Counted from the stretch's first letter, positions 1 to 8,389 are shown. The stretch is DNA of 64,000 bases from Thermococcus sp. (GCF_027052235.1 NZ_JALUFF010000027.1:62001-126000); one strand, 5' to 3'. Notes: generated by a model from the letters alone, not told the origin. Made by a program: numbers and translations.

Positions 1-696
1 AAAACGCTCAAAGCGCTCCCTCTGCTCCTCCGTCCTTGGGAAGAGCACGATGGGAATCTCTGGTAAGAGGGGTATTACGTCCTCAAGGACGCTTTTCTCG
101 GGCCCGTTGAAGTAGTTGGCCTTTATCGGCTCGGTGCGCATAACTACGTAGCCGTTCCTCTTCAACCCGAGTTCCCTCAGGACTTTCCGCTCGGGTTTGA
201 AGCCGTGGAGGTGGGCCAGCTCGGAGAAGCCGTTGACGGCTTTCATGCCGTTTGGGTCTGCCCCGCACCTAATCAGGTCGTAGGCGTCTATCGCTTTTGG
301 ATAGAGAACAAGCCTGGTGAGCGGTAGGAAGAGCTTGTTCTGGGCAACGGCCGTCTCGTTGTCGACGAAGCCTATGCTCGGTATTCCGAGGCCGAAGGCC
401 ACCCTCGGGGCCTCGACGGAGTGTTTGTAGATGGCCATGTCGGGCTTTTCCTCGATTATAAGCCGGGAGAGCTTGTAGACCCTCTCAGCGCTCGCCAGGA
501 GTTTGCCCTCAAGGGTTGAACCGCCGTGTTTACCAACGACGTAGTAGTCAAAGCCGAACATGTCGAGGATGCCCGTCAGGCCGTCGAACTCTCTCGTGGT
601 TATGAGAACCTCGTGACCGGCCTTTTCGAGTTCCCTTATTACACCCTTGAAGAAGTGAACGTGAGGAGCGTTCGTTATGTCAACCCATACCTTCAT
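1..696 (-). CDS. DUF354 family protein, glycosyltransferase-like (partial, 3' end off window)
   Basis: Reading leftwards from ATG at 696-694 gives MKVWVDITNAPHVHFFKGVI and stays open for 232 codons to the window edge, so the C-terminus is missing. The N-terminal WVDITNAPHVHFF block is the signature of DUF354, a Rossmann-like family related to UDP-GlcNAc 2-epimerases and GT-B glycosyltransferases. The exact substrate is unknown. The gene is divergent from the wecC/wecB pair, which makes UDP-ManNAcA, so a role in surface glycan assembly is likely by context. A TATA-like element on the minus strand lies at about 728-737. Confidence 0.8.
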   Translation of the reverse strand, partial: MKVWVDITNAPHVHFFKGVIRELEKAGHEVLITTREFDGLTGILDMFGFDYYVVGKHGGSTLEGKLLASAERVYKLSRLIIEEKPDMAIYKHSVEAPRVAFGLGIPSIGFVDNETAVAQNKLFLPLTRLVLYPKAIDAYDLIRCGADPNGMKAVNGFSELAHLHGFKPERKVLRELGLKRNGYVVMRTEPIKANYFNGPEKSVLEDVIPLLPEIPIVLFPRTEEQRERFERF

Positions 697-743
697 TCTA
701 CCCACCCTTTCAATGGACGACTTTGTCCAATATAAGCGTTTCC

Positions 744-938
744 AAAAAACGGTTGTAAAAGGGTTTTTTCCGGGGTTTCTAAGGAGTTTTCTGGGCCAAA
801 AACCGTTTCTAACGCTTTCTCTTGGTGAACTGACACCCATACTGTCCCTGAAAAACTTTCGGACTTCTTACGGCCTTCTAAGAGCGTTTTTCATTTGGGA
901 GCCTTTGAAACTGGATTTCAAGCTTTCAAAAACCGTTT
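744..938. repeat. CAAAAACCGTTT short repeats in divergent intergenic region
   Basis: The 290-bp AT-rich region between the divergent DUF354 and wecC genes carries two identical 12-mers, CAAAAACCGTTT, at 797-808 and 927-938. A related element in the opposite sense, AAAAAACGGTT, sits near 745-754. Only the wecC promoter is otherwise visible here. The repeats could be operators, but they could also be chance in AT-rich DNA. Confidence 0.4.
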
Positions 939-950
939 TCTGGAAAAGAC

Positions 951-957
951 TTTTATT
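951..957 (+). promoter_or_regulatory. TATA box for wecC-wecB
   Basis: TTTTATT lies about 36 nt upstream of the chosen wecC ATG at 987 and about 27 nt upstream of the GGTGAG ribosome binding site at 978-983. This is the expected archaeal spacing for a very short leader. Confidence 0.45.
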
Positions 958-986
958 GCCCCTTTCCAAGGATGCTCGGTGAGAGC

Positions 987-2255
987 ATGGAGTTCAGGGA
1001 AATAGCGGTGATAGGCCTTGGATACATCGGCCTCCCAACGGCGATAATGTTCGCAAACTCCGGCCTTAAGGTCATAGGCTATGAAATCAGGGAGGAGGTC
1101 GTTGAGAAGATAAACGCCGGAAGGGCCCACATCTCCGAGCCCGAGATAAACACCCTCCTAAAGAGGGCCGTAGAGTCCGGAAACCTGAGGGCCACCTCAA
1201 ATCCAGAGGATATAAAGGGCAAGGACGCCTACATAATATGCGTTCAGACGCCACTGAAAAGTGATGGCTCACCGGACCTGAGCTATCTGGAGAGCGCCGT
1301 GGATACGGTTGCCGGGGCCATGGAAAAGGGGGCCCTCATAGTCATAGAGAGCACCGTGCCCCCGATGACCACCCTCAGGATGGCCGAGAGAATTAAGAGG
1401 GCCACAGGTATGAAGGCCGGAAGGGACTTCTACATGGTTCACGCGCCGGAAAGGGTCATGCCGGGAAGAATCTTCAAAGAGCTGGTCTACAACTCCCGCA
1501 TATTCGGTGGCATAACCCCTGATGGTGCAGAGCTCGCGGAAAAGCTCTATCGGGCCTTTGTGAAGGGAAGAACCTTCAAGACCAGCTCGACCGTCAGCGA
1601 GGTGGTCAAGCTCATGGAGAACACATTCCGCGACGTTAACATAGCCCTTGCAAACGAGTTCGCCTTTCTGGCCCATCAGTATGGCATAAACGTCTTCGAG
1701 GCGATTGAACTTGCCAACACCCATCCGAGGGTCAGGATACACACGCCTGGCATAGGCGTTGGTGGCCACTGCCTTCCGAAGGATCCACACCTGCTTCTCT
1801 GGCCCGCCAGGGAGGATTTTGGATTGATAAGGCTCGCGAGGGAGATAAACGACTCAATGCCCCTCTTCACCAAGGATTTGCTCTTTTCCGCCCTCAGGGA
1901 GCTGAATATCCCGCCGGGGGAGGCCGTTATAGCGGTTCTCGGCCTTGCCTACAAGGGCGACAGCGACGACACCAGAAACTCCCCCGCACTGGCCTTTGTG
2001 GATGCTATAAAGGACGATGTTGGTGAGGTGAGAACCTATGACCCCTTCGTCGGCGGGACTGCAGGTACTCTTGAGGAGGCCCTTGAGGGGGCCGATGCGG
2101 CGGTAATAGCGACCGACCACTCGGCCTTTAGGGAAATCAACTGGGATGAAGCCGGGAAGCTCATGCGCGCGAGAATACTTGTTGACGGAAGGCACGTAGT
2201 CGAAAGGCCACCGAGGGGCTTTCTCTTCAAGGGCATTGGGAGGGGCGACCTTTGA
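987..2255 (+). CDS. wecC: UDP-N-acetyl-D-mannosaminuronate dehydrogenase (nucleotide-sugar dehydrogenase)
   Basis: Oxidises UDP-ManNAc to UDP-ManNAcA with two NAD+ in the cytoplasm. The NAD-binding motif GLGYIG is at residues 10-15, and the catalytic cysteine is in GVGGHCLPKD (about C262). The C-terminal UDP-binding domain contains LGLAYKGDSDDTRNSPA. The length of 422 aa is normal for the family. I chose ATG 987 over ATG 972 because GGTGAG ends 3 nt before it. The 3' end overlaps wecB by 3 nt (TTGA), so the two are translationally coupled. Other UDP-sugar 6-dehydrogenases share the fold, but the epimerase neighbour favours the ManNAc substrate. Confidence 0.9.
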   Translation: MEFREIAVIGLGYIGLPTAIMFANSGLKVIGYEIREEVVEKINAGRAHISEPEINTLLKRAVESGNLRATSNPEDIKGKDAYIICVQTPLKSDGSPDLSYLESAVDTVAGAMEKGALIVIESTVPPMTTLRMAERIKRATGMKAGRDFYMVHAPERVMPGRIFKELVYNSRIFGGITPDGAELAEKLYRAFVKGRTFKTSSTVSEVVKLMENTFRDVNIALANEFAFLAHQYGINVFEAIELANTHPRVRIHTPGIGVGGHCLPKDPHLLLWPAREDFGLIRLAREINDSMPLFTKDLLFSALRELNIPPGEAVIAVLGLAYKGDSDDTRNSPALAFVDAIKDDVGEVRTYDPFVGGTAGTLEEALEGADAAVIATDHSAFREINWDEAGKLMRARILVDGRHVVERPPRGFLFKGIGRGDL

Positions 2256-3385
2256 AGCCTGCTCTGGTCTTCGGCACGAGGCCCGAGATAATAAAGCTCG
2301 CCCCCGTGATAAGGGGCTTCCTTGAGAGGGGAATTAAGCCACTCCTTATTCACACCGGTCAGCACTACGACTACGAGATGAGTAGCGTCTTCCTCAGGGA
2401 GCTTGAACTGCCCCCCATTGATTACCACCTTGAGGTTGGCTCCGGGACTCAGGCGGAGCAGACCGGAAAGGCGATGATTGGGATCGAGAGGGTTCTCATG
2501 GAGGAGAGGCCCGACGTTACGATAGTTCAAGGAGACACCAACACGGTTTTGGCTGGAGCCCTCGCGAGCGTCAAGCTTAAAATCCCCGTTGCACACGTTG
2601 AAGCAGGACTGAGGAGCTTTGACCGAACTATGCCCGAGGAGATAAACAGGATTCTCGCCGACCACGCGAGCGATGTCCTCTTCCCCCCAACCGAGGAAGC
2701 AAGAAAAAACCTTGAGAGAGAGGGCATAACCGAGAACGTCTACGTGACGGGCAACACGATAGTGGATGCCGTCCTCCAGAACTCGGCCGTTGCTGAGAGG
2801 AAGAGCGACATCCTGGAAAGGCTTTCCCTCAGGCCGGGTGAGTACATCCTCTTAACAGCCCACAGGGCGGAAAACACCGACAGCAGGGAGAACCTGAGCA
2901 GGCTTGTTGAGGTACTCGAATCCCTTCCCATGAGGACCGTTTACCCGATGCACCCGAGGACGAGGAAGAGGCTTGTGGAGTTCGGCCTCTGGGAGAGAGT
3001 TAGCTCGATTGAGCACCTCATCGTAACCAAGCCCCTTGGCTACCTTGATTTCCTCAAGCTTGAGAAGAACGCCTTCGCCGTAATGACGGACTCCGGTGGC
3101 GTTCAGGAGGAGGCGATAATCCTCAACGTTCCCTGCCTGACCCTCCGCTACAACACCGAGAGGCCGGAGACCGTTAAGGCCGGTGGGAACATATTGGTTG
3201 GCCTTGAGAAGGAGAGAGTTCTCCACTACCTTGACCTCCTCATCAACGATTCGGACTTTTACGAGAGGATGAGAGATGCCGAGAACCCCTTCGGGGACGG
3301 CAAGGCCGGGGAGAGGATAACCGAGATACTCCTCGGACTTTACGAGAGGGGGGAACTGAGAGTAAAAAGCTCAAGGTTCATTTAG
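2252..3385 (+). CDS. wecB: UDP-N-acetylglucosamine 2-epimerase (non-hydrolysing)
   Basis: Interconverts UDP-GlcNAc and UDP-ManNAc and so supplies WecC. Family motifs are HTGQHYDYEMS near the N-terminus, HVEAGLRSFDRTMPEEINR in the middle and TDSGGVQEEA in the C-terminal domain. The protein has 377 aa and the GT-B-like fold of the family. The start is TTG (2252-2254), overlapping the wecC stop, with a purine-rich AGGGGCGA just upstream. The 3' end overlaps the convergent gene at 3378 by 8 nt. Confidence 0.93.
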   Translation: MKPALVFGTRPEIIKLAPVIRGFLERGIKPLLIHTGQHYDYEMSSVFLRELELPPIDYHLEVGSGTQAEQTGKAMIGIERVLMEERPDVTIVQGDTNTVLAGALASVKLKIPVAHVEAGLRSFDRTMPEEINRILADHASDVLFPPTEEARKNLEREGITENVYVTGNTIVDAVLQNSAVAERKSDILERLSLRPGEYILLTAHRAENTDSRENLSRLVEVLESLPMRTVYPMHPRTRKRLVEFGLWERVSSIEHLIVTKPLGYLDFLKLEKNAFAVMTDSGGVQEEAIILNVPCLTLRYNTERPETVKAGGNILVGLEKERVLHYLDLLINDSDFYERMRDAENPFGDGKAGERITEILLGLYERGELRVKSSRFI

Positions 3386-4043
3386 AGGCAAGCATGTTCG
3401 CGAGGGCAGAAGAGATCTCCTCCGCAATCAGCTCGTAGGGGTCTCCGTCCGTCAGGGTGCCAACCTTGGCCTTCAGGTTCCACCAGTAGGCCACTCCGCA
3501 CTCGTTCTCCTTAAAGCCTTCCTCTACCGCCCTTTTTTCCGATGTCTGGCATATTCTGGAGGCGTAGTCGTCTATGGTTGACTTCGAGAGTGAATACCTG
3601 AGGGTTGAGTTGAATATCGACTTGGCGTCGCCGGGGTAGGAGTAGTAGAGTACTCCAGAAAGCCAGACCTCTCTGGAGAGGGGGTCTTTTTTCGTTCCCT
3701 CAACCGGGAAGAACGCAACGACGAGTCTGCCTTTGAGGTCGTATTCCCTGTAATCCTCGACGAGCACTGGCTTGAGCCCCCTGCTTTGAACCACCCTGCT
3801 GAGGGCCTCTGCTATCGCATCCTTTAGCTTTCCATCCGCGTAGACCGCTATGTAGACAACGTCGCTGTTCTCGGGAACCTCTTTCGGGGGTTGCCCCTGA
3901 ACTGGAAGGTACGAGAGGGAGCGGTGGCTTTCGCCAGAGTAGTCAGAGCCTACATAGGTTTCCTCGGCAATTGCACCGCTGATTATAAGGCCGATGCCGA
4001 GCAGGATGAGGAGCACTACAGAAAGCTTCTTCAACCCCACCAC
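3378..4043 (-). CDS. Secreted protein of unknown function
   Basis: Up to 221 aa. A hydrophobic signal peptide (KKLSVVLLILLGIGLIISG) ends in AIAEE, consistent with signal peptidase cleavage and no lipobox. The mature part is soluble, mixed alpha/beta, with two cysteines (RICQTSEK and ENECGVAYW) that could form a disulfide. I recognise no family. The first possible start is GTG 4043. A TTG at 4034 is better placed behind GGGTGGT and gives MKKLSVV. It is convergent with wecB (8-nt overlap) and has no clear functional link to it. Confidence 0.65.
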   Translation of the reverse strand: MVGLKKLSVVLLILLGIGLIISGAIAEETYVGSDYSGESHRSLSYLPVQGQPPKEVPENSDVVYIAVYADGKLKDAIAEALSRVVQSRGLKPVLVEDYREYDLKGRLVVAFFPVEGTKKDPLSREVWLSGVLYYSYPGDAKSIFNSTLRYSLSKSTIDDYASRICQTSEKRAVEEGFKENECGVAYWWNLKAKVGTLTDGDPYELIAEEISSALANMLASK

Positions 4044-4079
4044 CCATGTGAGGTAGAGTTATTACCTTAAAACGTTTTC

Positions 4080-5339
4080 TCAGACCTCAGTCCCGATGTA
4101 AATCCCGTGCCTCGTCCTTACAATCCTCACCCTTATCCTGTCTCCAATTTCGGCCTTTGTGCCAACGACTTCAATGAGCCTGTTTCTGGCCTTTGCGAGC
4201 ATTTCCCCCTCTATCCTCCCGGGGAGCACTACCTCAGCTTTAACTATTTCCCCCGGCCTGAATGCTAGAGGGATAAATTCCCTCTTCTCCATTCCAAAGT
4301 GGATCGGCTTGAGGACTAGAGGCTTCATGCCAGTCTTCTCCTCCAGCTTTCTCAGCCAGGCGTAAAACTCCTTGAAGGGCTTTACCTTTGCTATAGTTGG
4401 ATTTCTACCGAACTTGTAGGGGACGTAGTTCTGGAAGCCCAAAGCCGGCCAGCGCTTTCCAGCGCCTATTTTTCGAGCGAACTCTATGAAGGCCTCCGCC
4501 TCGTCGTCGTTGATGCCGAAGATTATGACTGGAGCGATAAGAACGTCGATTCCGGCGTTGACCAGAGCCTCCGCCATGTCCAGAACGTGCTCAAGGTCGT
4601 AGCTCTTCATTCCCATCAGCATCTTGGCCTTCTCCGGGTTGAGGGAGTGTAGCGAGAGGTTTACCCTGTCCAGCCCGGCCTCAGCCAGCTCTTCAACGAG
4701 CTTGTCATTCAAGAGAGTCCCGTTGCTCTGCATCGAGATGACGGAGACGTTCGGGTGCTCGCGAAGAGCCTGAACGAGCTCCACCCTGAATGGGTAAATT
4801 AAAGGCTCACCCTGGCCGTCGAGGTGAGCCTCAAGGCCCCTCCCCTTTATTCTGGCAACGTCATTAAACCACTTCATGAGGTAGTCTATGTCAACGACGT
4901 AGTCGAGCTTTCTGGTTCTCGAATAGGGGCCCTCGTCAACGGAACAGAAGATGCAGCTTAGGTTGCATCCGCTTACTCCCCTGATCTGTATCAGGTTCGT
5001 CCCCCTGTCTATCAGACCGAAGGCGTTGTAGCCGAGGAGCGGGACGTCAAGGCCCTCGTGGATGTAGATGACCTTTCTCCGCGTGTAGCGGTTCCTGAGG
5101 AGCCCTCCAAGGTTGTTCTGGATATACAGTGCCACGTAGCCCTCGACCTTCTCGTTGTCGGTGTTGATGACCAGCGCACCGTCGCGGACGCTTATCTCGG
5201 GGGAGACCCGAAACTTCTTTCTTATTGCCCTCTCAATCTCGCTTTTGTCGAAATCCGCGTAGAGCGTCTCGCGCCAGATGAGCCTGACCTTCTCGCCCAT
5301 ATCTTCGAACCTTGAGTGTGGAAGTCTGAGCTCAATCAT
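4080..5339 (-). CDS. Radical SAM protein with C-terminal TRAM domain
   Basis: 419 aa. An N-terminal region of about 110 residues precedes a radical SAM core with CNLSCIFCS (CxxxCxxC, about residues 129-136) that binds the 4Fe-4S/SAM centre. GEPLIYP and INLSLHSLNPEKA follow as typical core strands. The last 60 residues (RNRLIEVVGTKAEIGDRIRV) look like a TRAM RNA-binding domain, as in MiaB and RumA enzymes. The combination suggests RNA modification, but it is not a canonical methylthiotransferase because the N-terminal UPF0004 domain is absent. Its substrate is unknown. A TATA-like TTTTTTAAGCC about 28 nt upstream implies a leaderless or very short leader. Confidence 0.8.
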   Translation of the reverse strand: MIELRLPHSRFEDMGEKVRLIWRETLYADFDKSEIERAIRKKFRVSPEISVRDGALVINTDNEKVEGYVALYIQNNLGGLLRNRYTRRKVIYIHEGLDVPLLGYNAFGLIDRGTNLIQIRGVSGCNLSCIFCSVDEGPYSRTRKLDYVVDIDYLMKWFNDVARIKGRGLEAHLDGQGEPLIYPFRVELVQALREHPNVSVISMQSNGTLLNDKLVEELAEAGLDRVNLSLHSLNPEKAKMLMGMKSYDLEHVLDMAEALVNAGIDVLIAPVIIFGINDDEAEAFIEFARKIGAGKRWPALGFQNYVPYKFGRNPTIAKVKPFKEFYAWLRKLEEKTGMKPLVLKPIHFGMEKREFIPLAFRPGEIVKAEVVLPGRIEGEMLAKARNRLIEVVGTKAEIGDRIRVRIVRTRHGIYIGTEV

Positions 5340-5377
5340 GTTGATGCGTTTCTGAGCTCGGCTTAAAAAACCGCTTC

Positions 5378-5450
5378 ATGGATAAAACATCCATCTTAAT
5401 GAGACGAGAATCCTTTTAAAGATGGCCCCCTTGAAGCCATGCTGACATGG
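5378..5450. promoter_or_regulatory. Two perfect inverted repeats between radical SAM and ACT-regulator genes
   Basis: ATGGAT-AAAAC-ATCCAT spans 5378-5394 and CCATG-CTGA-CATGG spans 5437-5450. A TATA-like CCTTTTAAAG lies between them at 5412-5421, and a second TATA-like TTAAAAAG lies near 5471. Their position upstream of a putative regulator suggests operators, possibly for autoregulation. This is inference only. Confidence 0.4.
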
Positions 5451-5510
5451 AAACATTTTAATACCATTGGATTAAAAAGTCTACTGGTGAACTTAACTGG
5501 GTGGTAGGGT

Positions 5511-6011
5511 ATGTGGGGTAAGATAGAACATTACTTTGATGAATATCCCGTGAGAAAGCAGATAGCAAAGACCCTGCTCAAGTACGGTCTCAGAGTCTCG
5601 GACGACATGAAGATTAAGGCCGGCAACATAGAGGTTCCCTATACCAAGATAGCCAAGGCCCTCGACGTTGACAGGAGGGTTGTAAAGGAAACCGTTGGCA
5701 TGATTCTCAAGATACCGGAGCTGAGGGACATATACATGAACCTTGAGCCAACAGTTCATATGAAGTACGTTGGAAGACATGTTGGCTATGGGGTAATAGA
5801 AATAGAACCCGAGCCGAGGGCCATAGGAATACTTGCAAAGATAGCCCAGAAGATAGCGGAGCGCGAAATAAACATCGTCCAGGTTGTGGCCGAGGACCCG
5901 GAGCTCTACCCTGAGGCAACGCTGACGATAATCACAGAGAAGCCAATACCCGGAGACCTCATCAACGAGCTCTCGAAGCTTGAGGGAGTTAAGAGGATTT
6001 CGATATACTAG
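5511..6011 (+). CDS. ACT-domain regulator of amino-acid metabolism (COG2150-like)
   Basis: 166 aa. The N-terminal half (about 1-70) resembles a helix-turn-helix (VPYTKIAKALDVDRRVVKETV). The C-terminal half (about 85-166) is an ACT-type alpha/beta domain (GVIEIEPEPRAIGILAKIAQ), a fold that usually binds amino acids. This architecture matches the archaeal family annotated as regulator of amino-acid metabolism. ATG 5511 follows GGGTGGTAGGGT. It is monocistronic, with inverted repeats upstream and a hairpin plus T-run downstream. The ligand and regulon cannot be read from the sequence. Confidence 0.8.
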   Translation: MWGKIEHYFDEYPVRKQIAKTLLKYGLRVSDDMKIKAGNIEVPYTKIAKALDVDRRVVKETVGMILKIPELRDIYMNLEPTVHMKYVGRHVGYGVIEIEPEPRAIGILAKIAQKIAEREINIVQVVAEDPELYPEATLTIITEKPIPGDLINELSKLEGVKRISIY

Positions 6012-6073
6012 CCTCGAATTTTTTGCGTTTTCAGTTCCCATCTTCCTAAATACCTTTTGTTACCTCTTCTTGG

Positions 6074-6100
6074 AAAAAGGGCCTCGATGGCCACTTTTTT
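6074..6100 (+). terminator. Hairpin plus T-run terminator-like element
   Basis: AAAAAG-GGCC-TCGAT-GGCC-ACTTTTTT forms a GC stem with flanking A/T tracts and ends in six T residues. It lies 62 nt after the ACT-regulator stop and before the mbx promoter, so it would insulate the operon. Confidence 0.5.
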
Positions 6101-6140
6101 AGACTATGGGACAAATTAGGGGCCTCTATTTCAACCAAAA

Positions 6141-6178
6141 GTTCTAAACCTTTCTGTTTTACCGGTAAGGTTTATAAA
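6141..6178 (+). promoter_or_regulatory. mbx operon promoter with SurR-like operator
   Basis: BRE/TATA GTAAGG-TTTATAAA lies at 6166-6178, about 65 nt before the mbxA ATG. Upstream, GTTCTAAAC (6141-6149) is an exact GTTnnnAAC, followed 6 nt later by GTT (6156-6158). The published SurR consensus in Pyrococcus is GTTn3AACn5GTT, so the match is exact except for one extra spacer base. SurR is a sulfur-responsive redox regulator known to control mbx genes. Confidence 0.65.
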
Positions 6179-6242
6179 TCGTGGTTAAGAAGGGTCAATA
6201 GTCACCACTCTGGATGATGCCATAACCTCCGGAGGGTTGGAT

Positions 6243-6776
6243 ATGGAAGAAGCAAGTCGCGCCAGTAAGTTCGCGTACACGGTAATCGTGCTGTTTGGTA
6301 TATGGCTCCTTCTAACGGCGAGCCTTGACACGCAGGAGCTCGCAACGGGCTTCGTGCTGTCCCTTATAGTTGCGGCCCTGACCTACGACGTCTTCACAAA
6401 GGCCGGTCTGGCGAACCTCCATCCAAGGAGGGTTGCCTACGCCATAGCTTACCTCCCGTACTTCCTGTGGGCAATGATAATGGCCAACCTCGACGTAGCG
6501 TACCGCGTCCTCCACCCAAAGAGGCCGATACGGCCGGGCATAGTGAAGTGTAGAACAGTCCTTAAGAGCGACACCGGAAAGCTCTCCCTAGCGAACTCGA
6601 TAACCCTGACCCCGGGAACTATAACCCTCGATGTCGACGGGGACAACTACTTCATACACTGGATATGGGTTCAGGATGACGTTCTCAAGGCCGAGACCGA
6701 TGAGGAGCACGTTAGGAACGCCTCTAGGCACATAACCCAGCCCTTTGAAAAGTTCCTGAAGGTGATCTTCGGATGA
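6243..6776 (+). CDS. mbxA: Mbx/Mbs complex subunit A, MrpE-like
   Basis: First gene of the 13-gene membrane-bound sulfane reductase operon. MrpE-like subunit of the ion-translocating module, with two or three N-terminal membrane segments followed by a soluble domain (GIVKCRTVLKSDTGKLSLAN and LTPGTITLDVDGD). I chose ATG 6243 because GGAGGG at 6231-6236 is optimally spaced; a TTG at 6237 is in frame. The stop overlaps mbxB by 4 nt (ATGA). Length is 177 aa. Confidence 0.88.
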   Translation: MEEASRASKFAYTVIVLFGIWLLLTASLDTQELATGFVLSLIVAALTYDVFTKAGLANLHPRRVAYAIAYLPYFLWAMIMANLDVAYRVLHPKRPIRPGIVKCRTVLKSDTGKLSLANSITLTPGTITLDVDGDNYFIHWIWVQDDVLKAETDEEHVRNASRHITQPFEKFLKVIFG

Positions 6777-7027
6777 TAGGGATAAACATCTACCTCGCGT
6801 TAATAGCGATAGCGACGCTCCTCAGCACCTACAGGGTCTTTAGAGGGCCAACGACCGTCGACAGGCTCGTTGCGGTGGATATAATGACGACGATAACCAC
6901 CGGGCTGATGGTTCTCTTCGCCCTCTACTACGGCAGGATGATATACATCAGCGTTGCCCTGGTTTACGCCCTGCTGGCCTTCGGCGGTGTTATAGCCTTC
7001 GCAAGATATCTGGAGGGAGGCCTATGA
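6773..7027 (+). CDS. mbxB: Mbx complex subunit B, MrpF-like
   Basis: 84 aa, three predicted membrane helices. The segment TYRVFRGPTTVDRLVAVD is the characteristic MrpF loop between helices 1 and 2. Part of the Mrp-type cation antiporter module. It overlaps both neighbours by 4 nt, so translation of A-B-C is coupled. Confidence 0.9.
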   Translation: MIGINIYLALIAIATLLSTYRVFRGPTTVDRLVAVDIMTTITTGLMVLFALYYGRMIYISVALVYALLAFGGVIAFARYLEGGL

Positions 7028-7398
7028 ACGCGCTCTCAGCACTCGGTGAGGCCCTTGTCCTCATAGGGACGTTCTTCTACTTCCTCTCGGCACTGGGCCT
7101 TATCAGAATGCCTGACGTTTACAACAGGATGCAGACATCCACAAAAAGCGCCACCCTCGGCTCCCTTGGAGTCATCATCGGCACGGGTCTCTGGGCGGTC
7201 GGCGAGGGAATGTCGTGGTCGTGGGTGGTTCAGACCATAGCGGTCGCCGGATTTATTCTCCTGACCAACCCGATAAGTGCTCACGCCCTCATAAGGGCAG
7301 CCTACAAGCGTGGAATCCCGCTCTGGCACGGGAGCGTTGTGGACAAGTACGCCGAACATCTCGCCGGGAAGTCCTCTGCCGAGGAGGTGAGCGAATGA
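7024..7398 (+). CDS. mbxC: Mbx complex subunit C, MrpG-like
   Basis: 124 aa, three membrane helices. The sequence GLIRMPDVYNRMQTSTKSAT is the MrpG signature. The last about 40 residues form a charged cytoplasmic tail. The stop overlaps the mbxD ATG at 7395. Confidence 0.9.
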   Translation: MNALSALGEALVLIGTFFYFLSALGLIRMPDVYNRMQTSTKSATLGSLGVIIGTGLWAVGEGMSWSWVVQTIAVAGFILLTNPISAHALIRAAYKRGIPLWHGSVVDKYAEHLAGKSSAEEVSE

Positions 7399-7679
7399 AC
7401 TGCTTTGCTTGCATCGAGTACATTCTGGTTGGCGTCATGATACTGTCGGCCATCTTTGCCGTTGAATGGCGCGACCTGCTGGCAGCGGCCGTGGGTATGG
7501 CTGCCGTAAGCCTCTTCGCCTCAATACTCTTCCTGATGCTCCAGGCGCCGGACGTTGCAATGACCGAGGCTGCAATAGGCGCTGCCCTGAGCGGTGCGGT
7601 GTTCATATTCGCCATAAAGAGAACCCAGCGCTTTGAGAGCGAGGAGGAAGAAAGGCCCGGGTGGTGGGTAAGATGGTGA
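7395..7679 (+). CDS. mbxD: Mbx complex subunit D, MrpB N-terminal-like (DUF4040)
   Basis: 94 aa starting MNCFACIEYILVGVMILSAI, with three membrane helices. LQAPDVAMTEAAIGAALSGA is typical of the DUF4040 region found in MrpA/MrpB and in MbhD. The ATG at 7395 follows GAGGAGGTGAG. The open frame extends upstream inside mbxC, but the operon overlap and ribosome binding site place the start here. Confidence 0.87.
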   Translation: MNCFACIEYILVGVMILSAIFAVEWRDLLAAAVGMAAVSLFASILFLMLQAPDVAMTEAAIGAALSGAVFIFAIKRTQRFESEEEERPGWWVRW

Positions 7680-8389
7680 GCATACTCAAGCGCTCCCTCG
7701 CGATAATAACGCTCCTCATAATAGGCTACTGGCTCGCCCAAGGGCTCGCCGGCGTTCCCTTCGGGCAGGACAAGATGCTCGTCGGCAAGTACTACCTCGA
7801 CAACGTCATCCGCCAGACCGGGGCTGTCAACGCGGTAACGGCCGTTGTCGTCAACTACCGTGGTTTCGATACGCTCGGTGAGGTCACCGTTCTGTTCATA
7901 GCCTCAACGGGCGTTGGAGCACTCCTCTGGGCGAAGAGGAGGGAGAGAACCGCCAAGACCGAGGGCTCGATAGTCCTGAAGACTGGCATAAGGCTTCTCA
8001 CACCGTTCGTGATGCTCTTCGGTGCTTACATATTCATCCACGGACACCTGACCCCGGGAGGAGGCTTCCCCGGAGGAGCTACCATAGCGACGGCGTTCCT
8101 ACTGCTCTACATGGCCTACACGATGTACGAGATACCCCACAGGGCCTTTGAGAACACCGAGGGCATAGCGGGAATGAGCTACGTTCTCGTCGGCCTCATA
8201 GGTCTCGCAATAGGTGGCTACTTCCTCTTCGACTGGATATGGCAGACGTGGCACTTTGGCGTCAACAACATAGGCAGAATCCTCAGCGGTGGCTTCATAC
8301 CTGTGATCTACACCATCATAGGCATCAAGGTCGGCACGGAGCTCAGTGGAATCATCGACAACATGCTCAAGGAGGAGGTGAGAGAATGA
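7673..8389 (+). CDS. mbxF: Mbx complex subunit with MrpB domain
   Basis: 238 aa. The first about 100 residues (two helices and a loop, AVTAVVVNYRGFDTLGE) resemble the C-terminal MrpA/MbhE part. The rest is an MrpB domain with the hallmark FIHGHLTPGGGFPGGAT. ATG 7673 overlaps the mbxD stop and follows GGTGGG; in-frame GTG codons at 7661 and 7664 are less likely. It is called mbsE in some nomenclature. Confidence 0.85.
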   Translation: MVSILKRSLAIITLLIIGYWLAQGLAGVPFGQDKMLVGKYYLDNVIRQTGAVNAVTAVVVNYRGFDTLGEVTVLFIASTGVGALLWAKRRERTAKTEGSIVLKTGIRLLTPFVMLFGAYIFIHGHLTPGGGFPGGATIATAFLLLYMAYTMYEIPHRAFENTEGIAGMSYVLVGLIGLAIGGYFLFDWIWQTWHFGVNNIGRILSGGFIPVIYTIIGIKVGTELSGIIDNMLKEEVRE

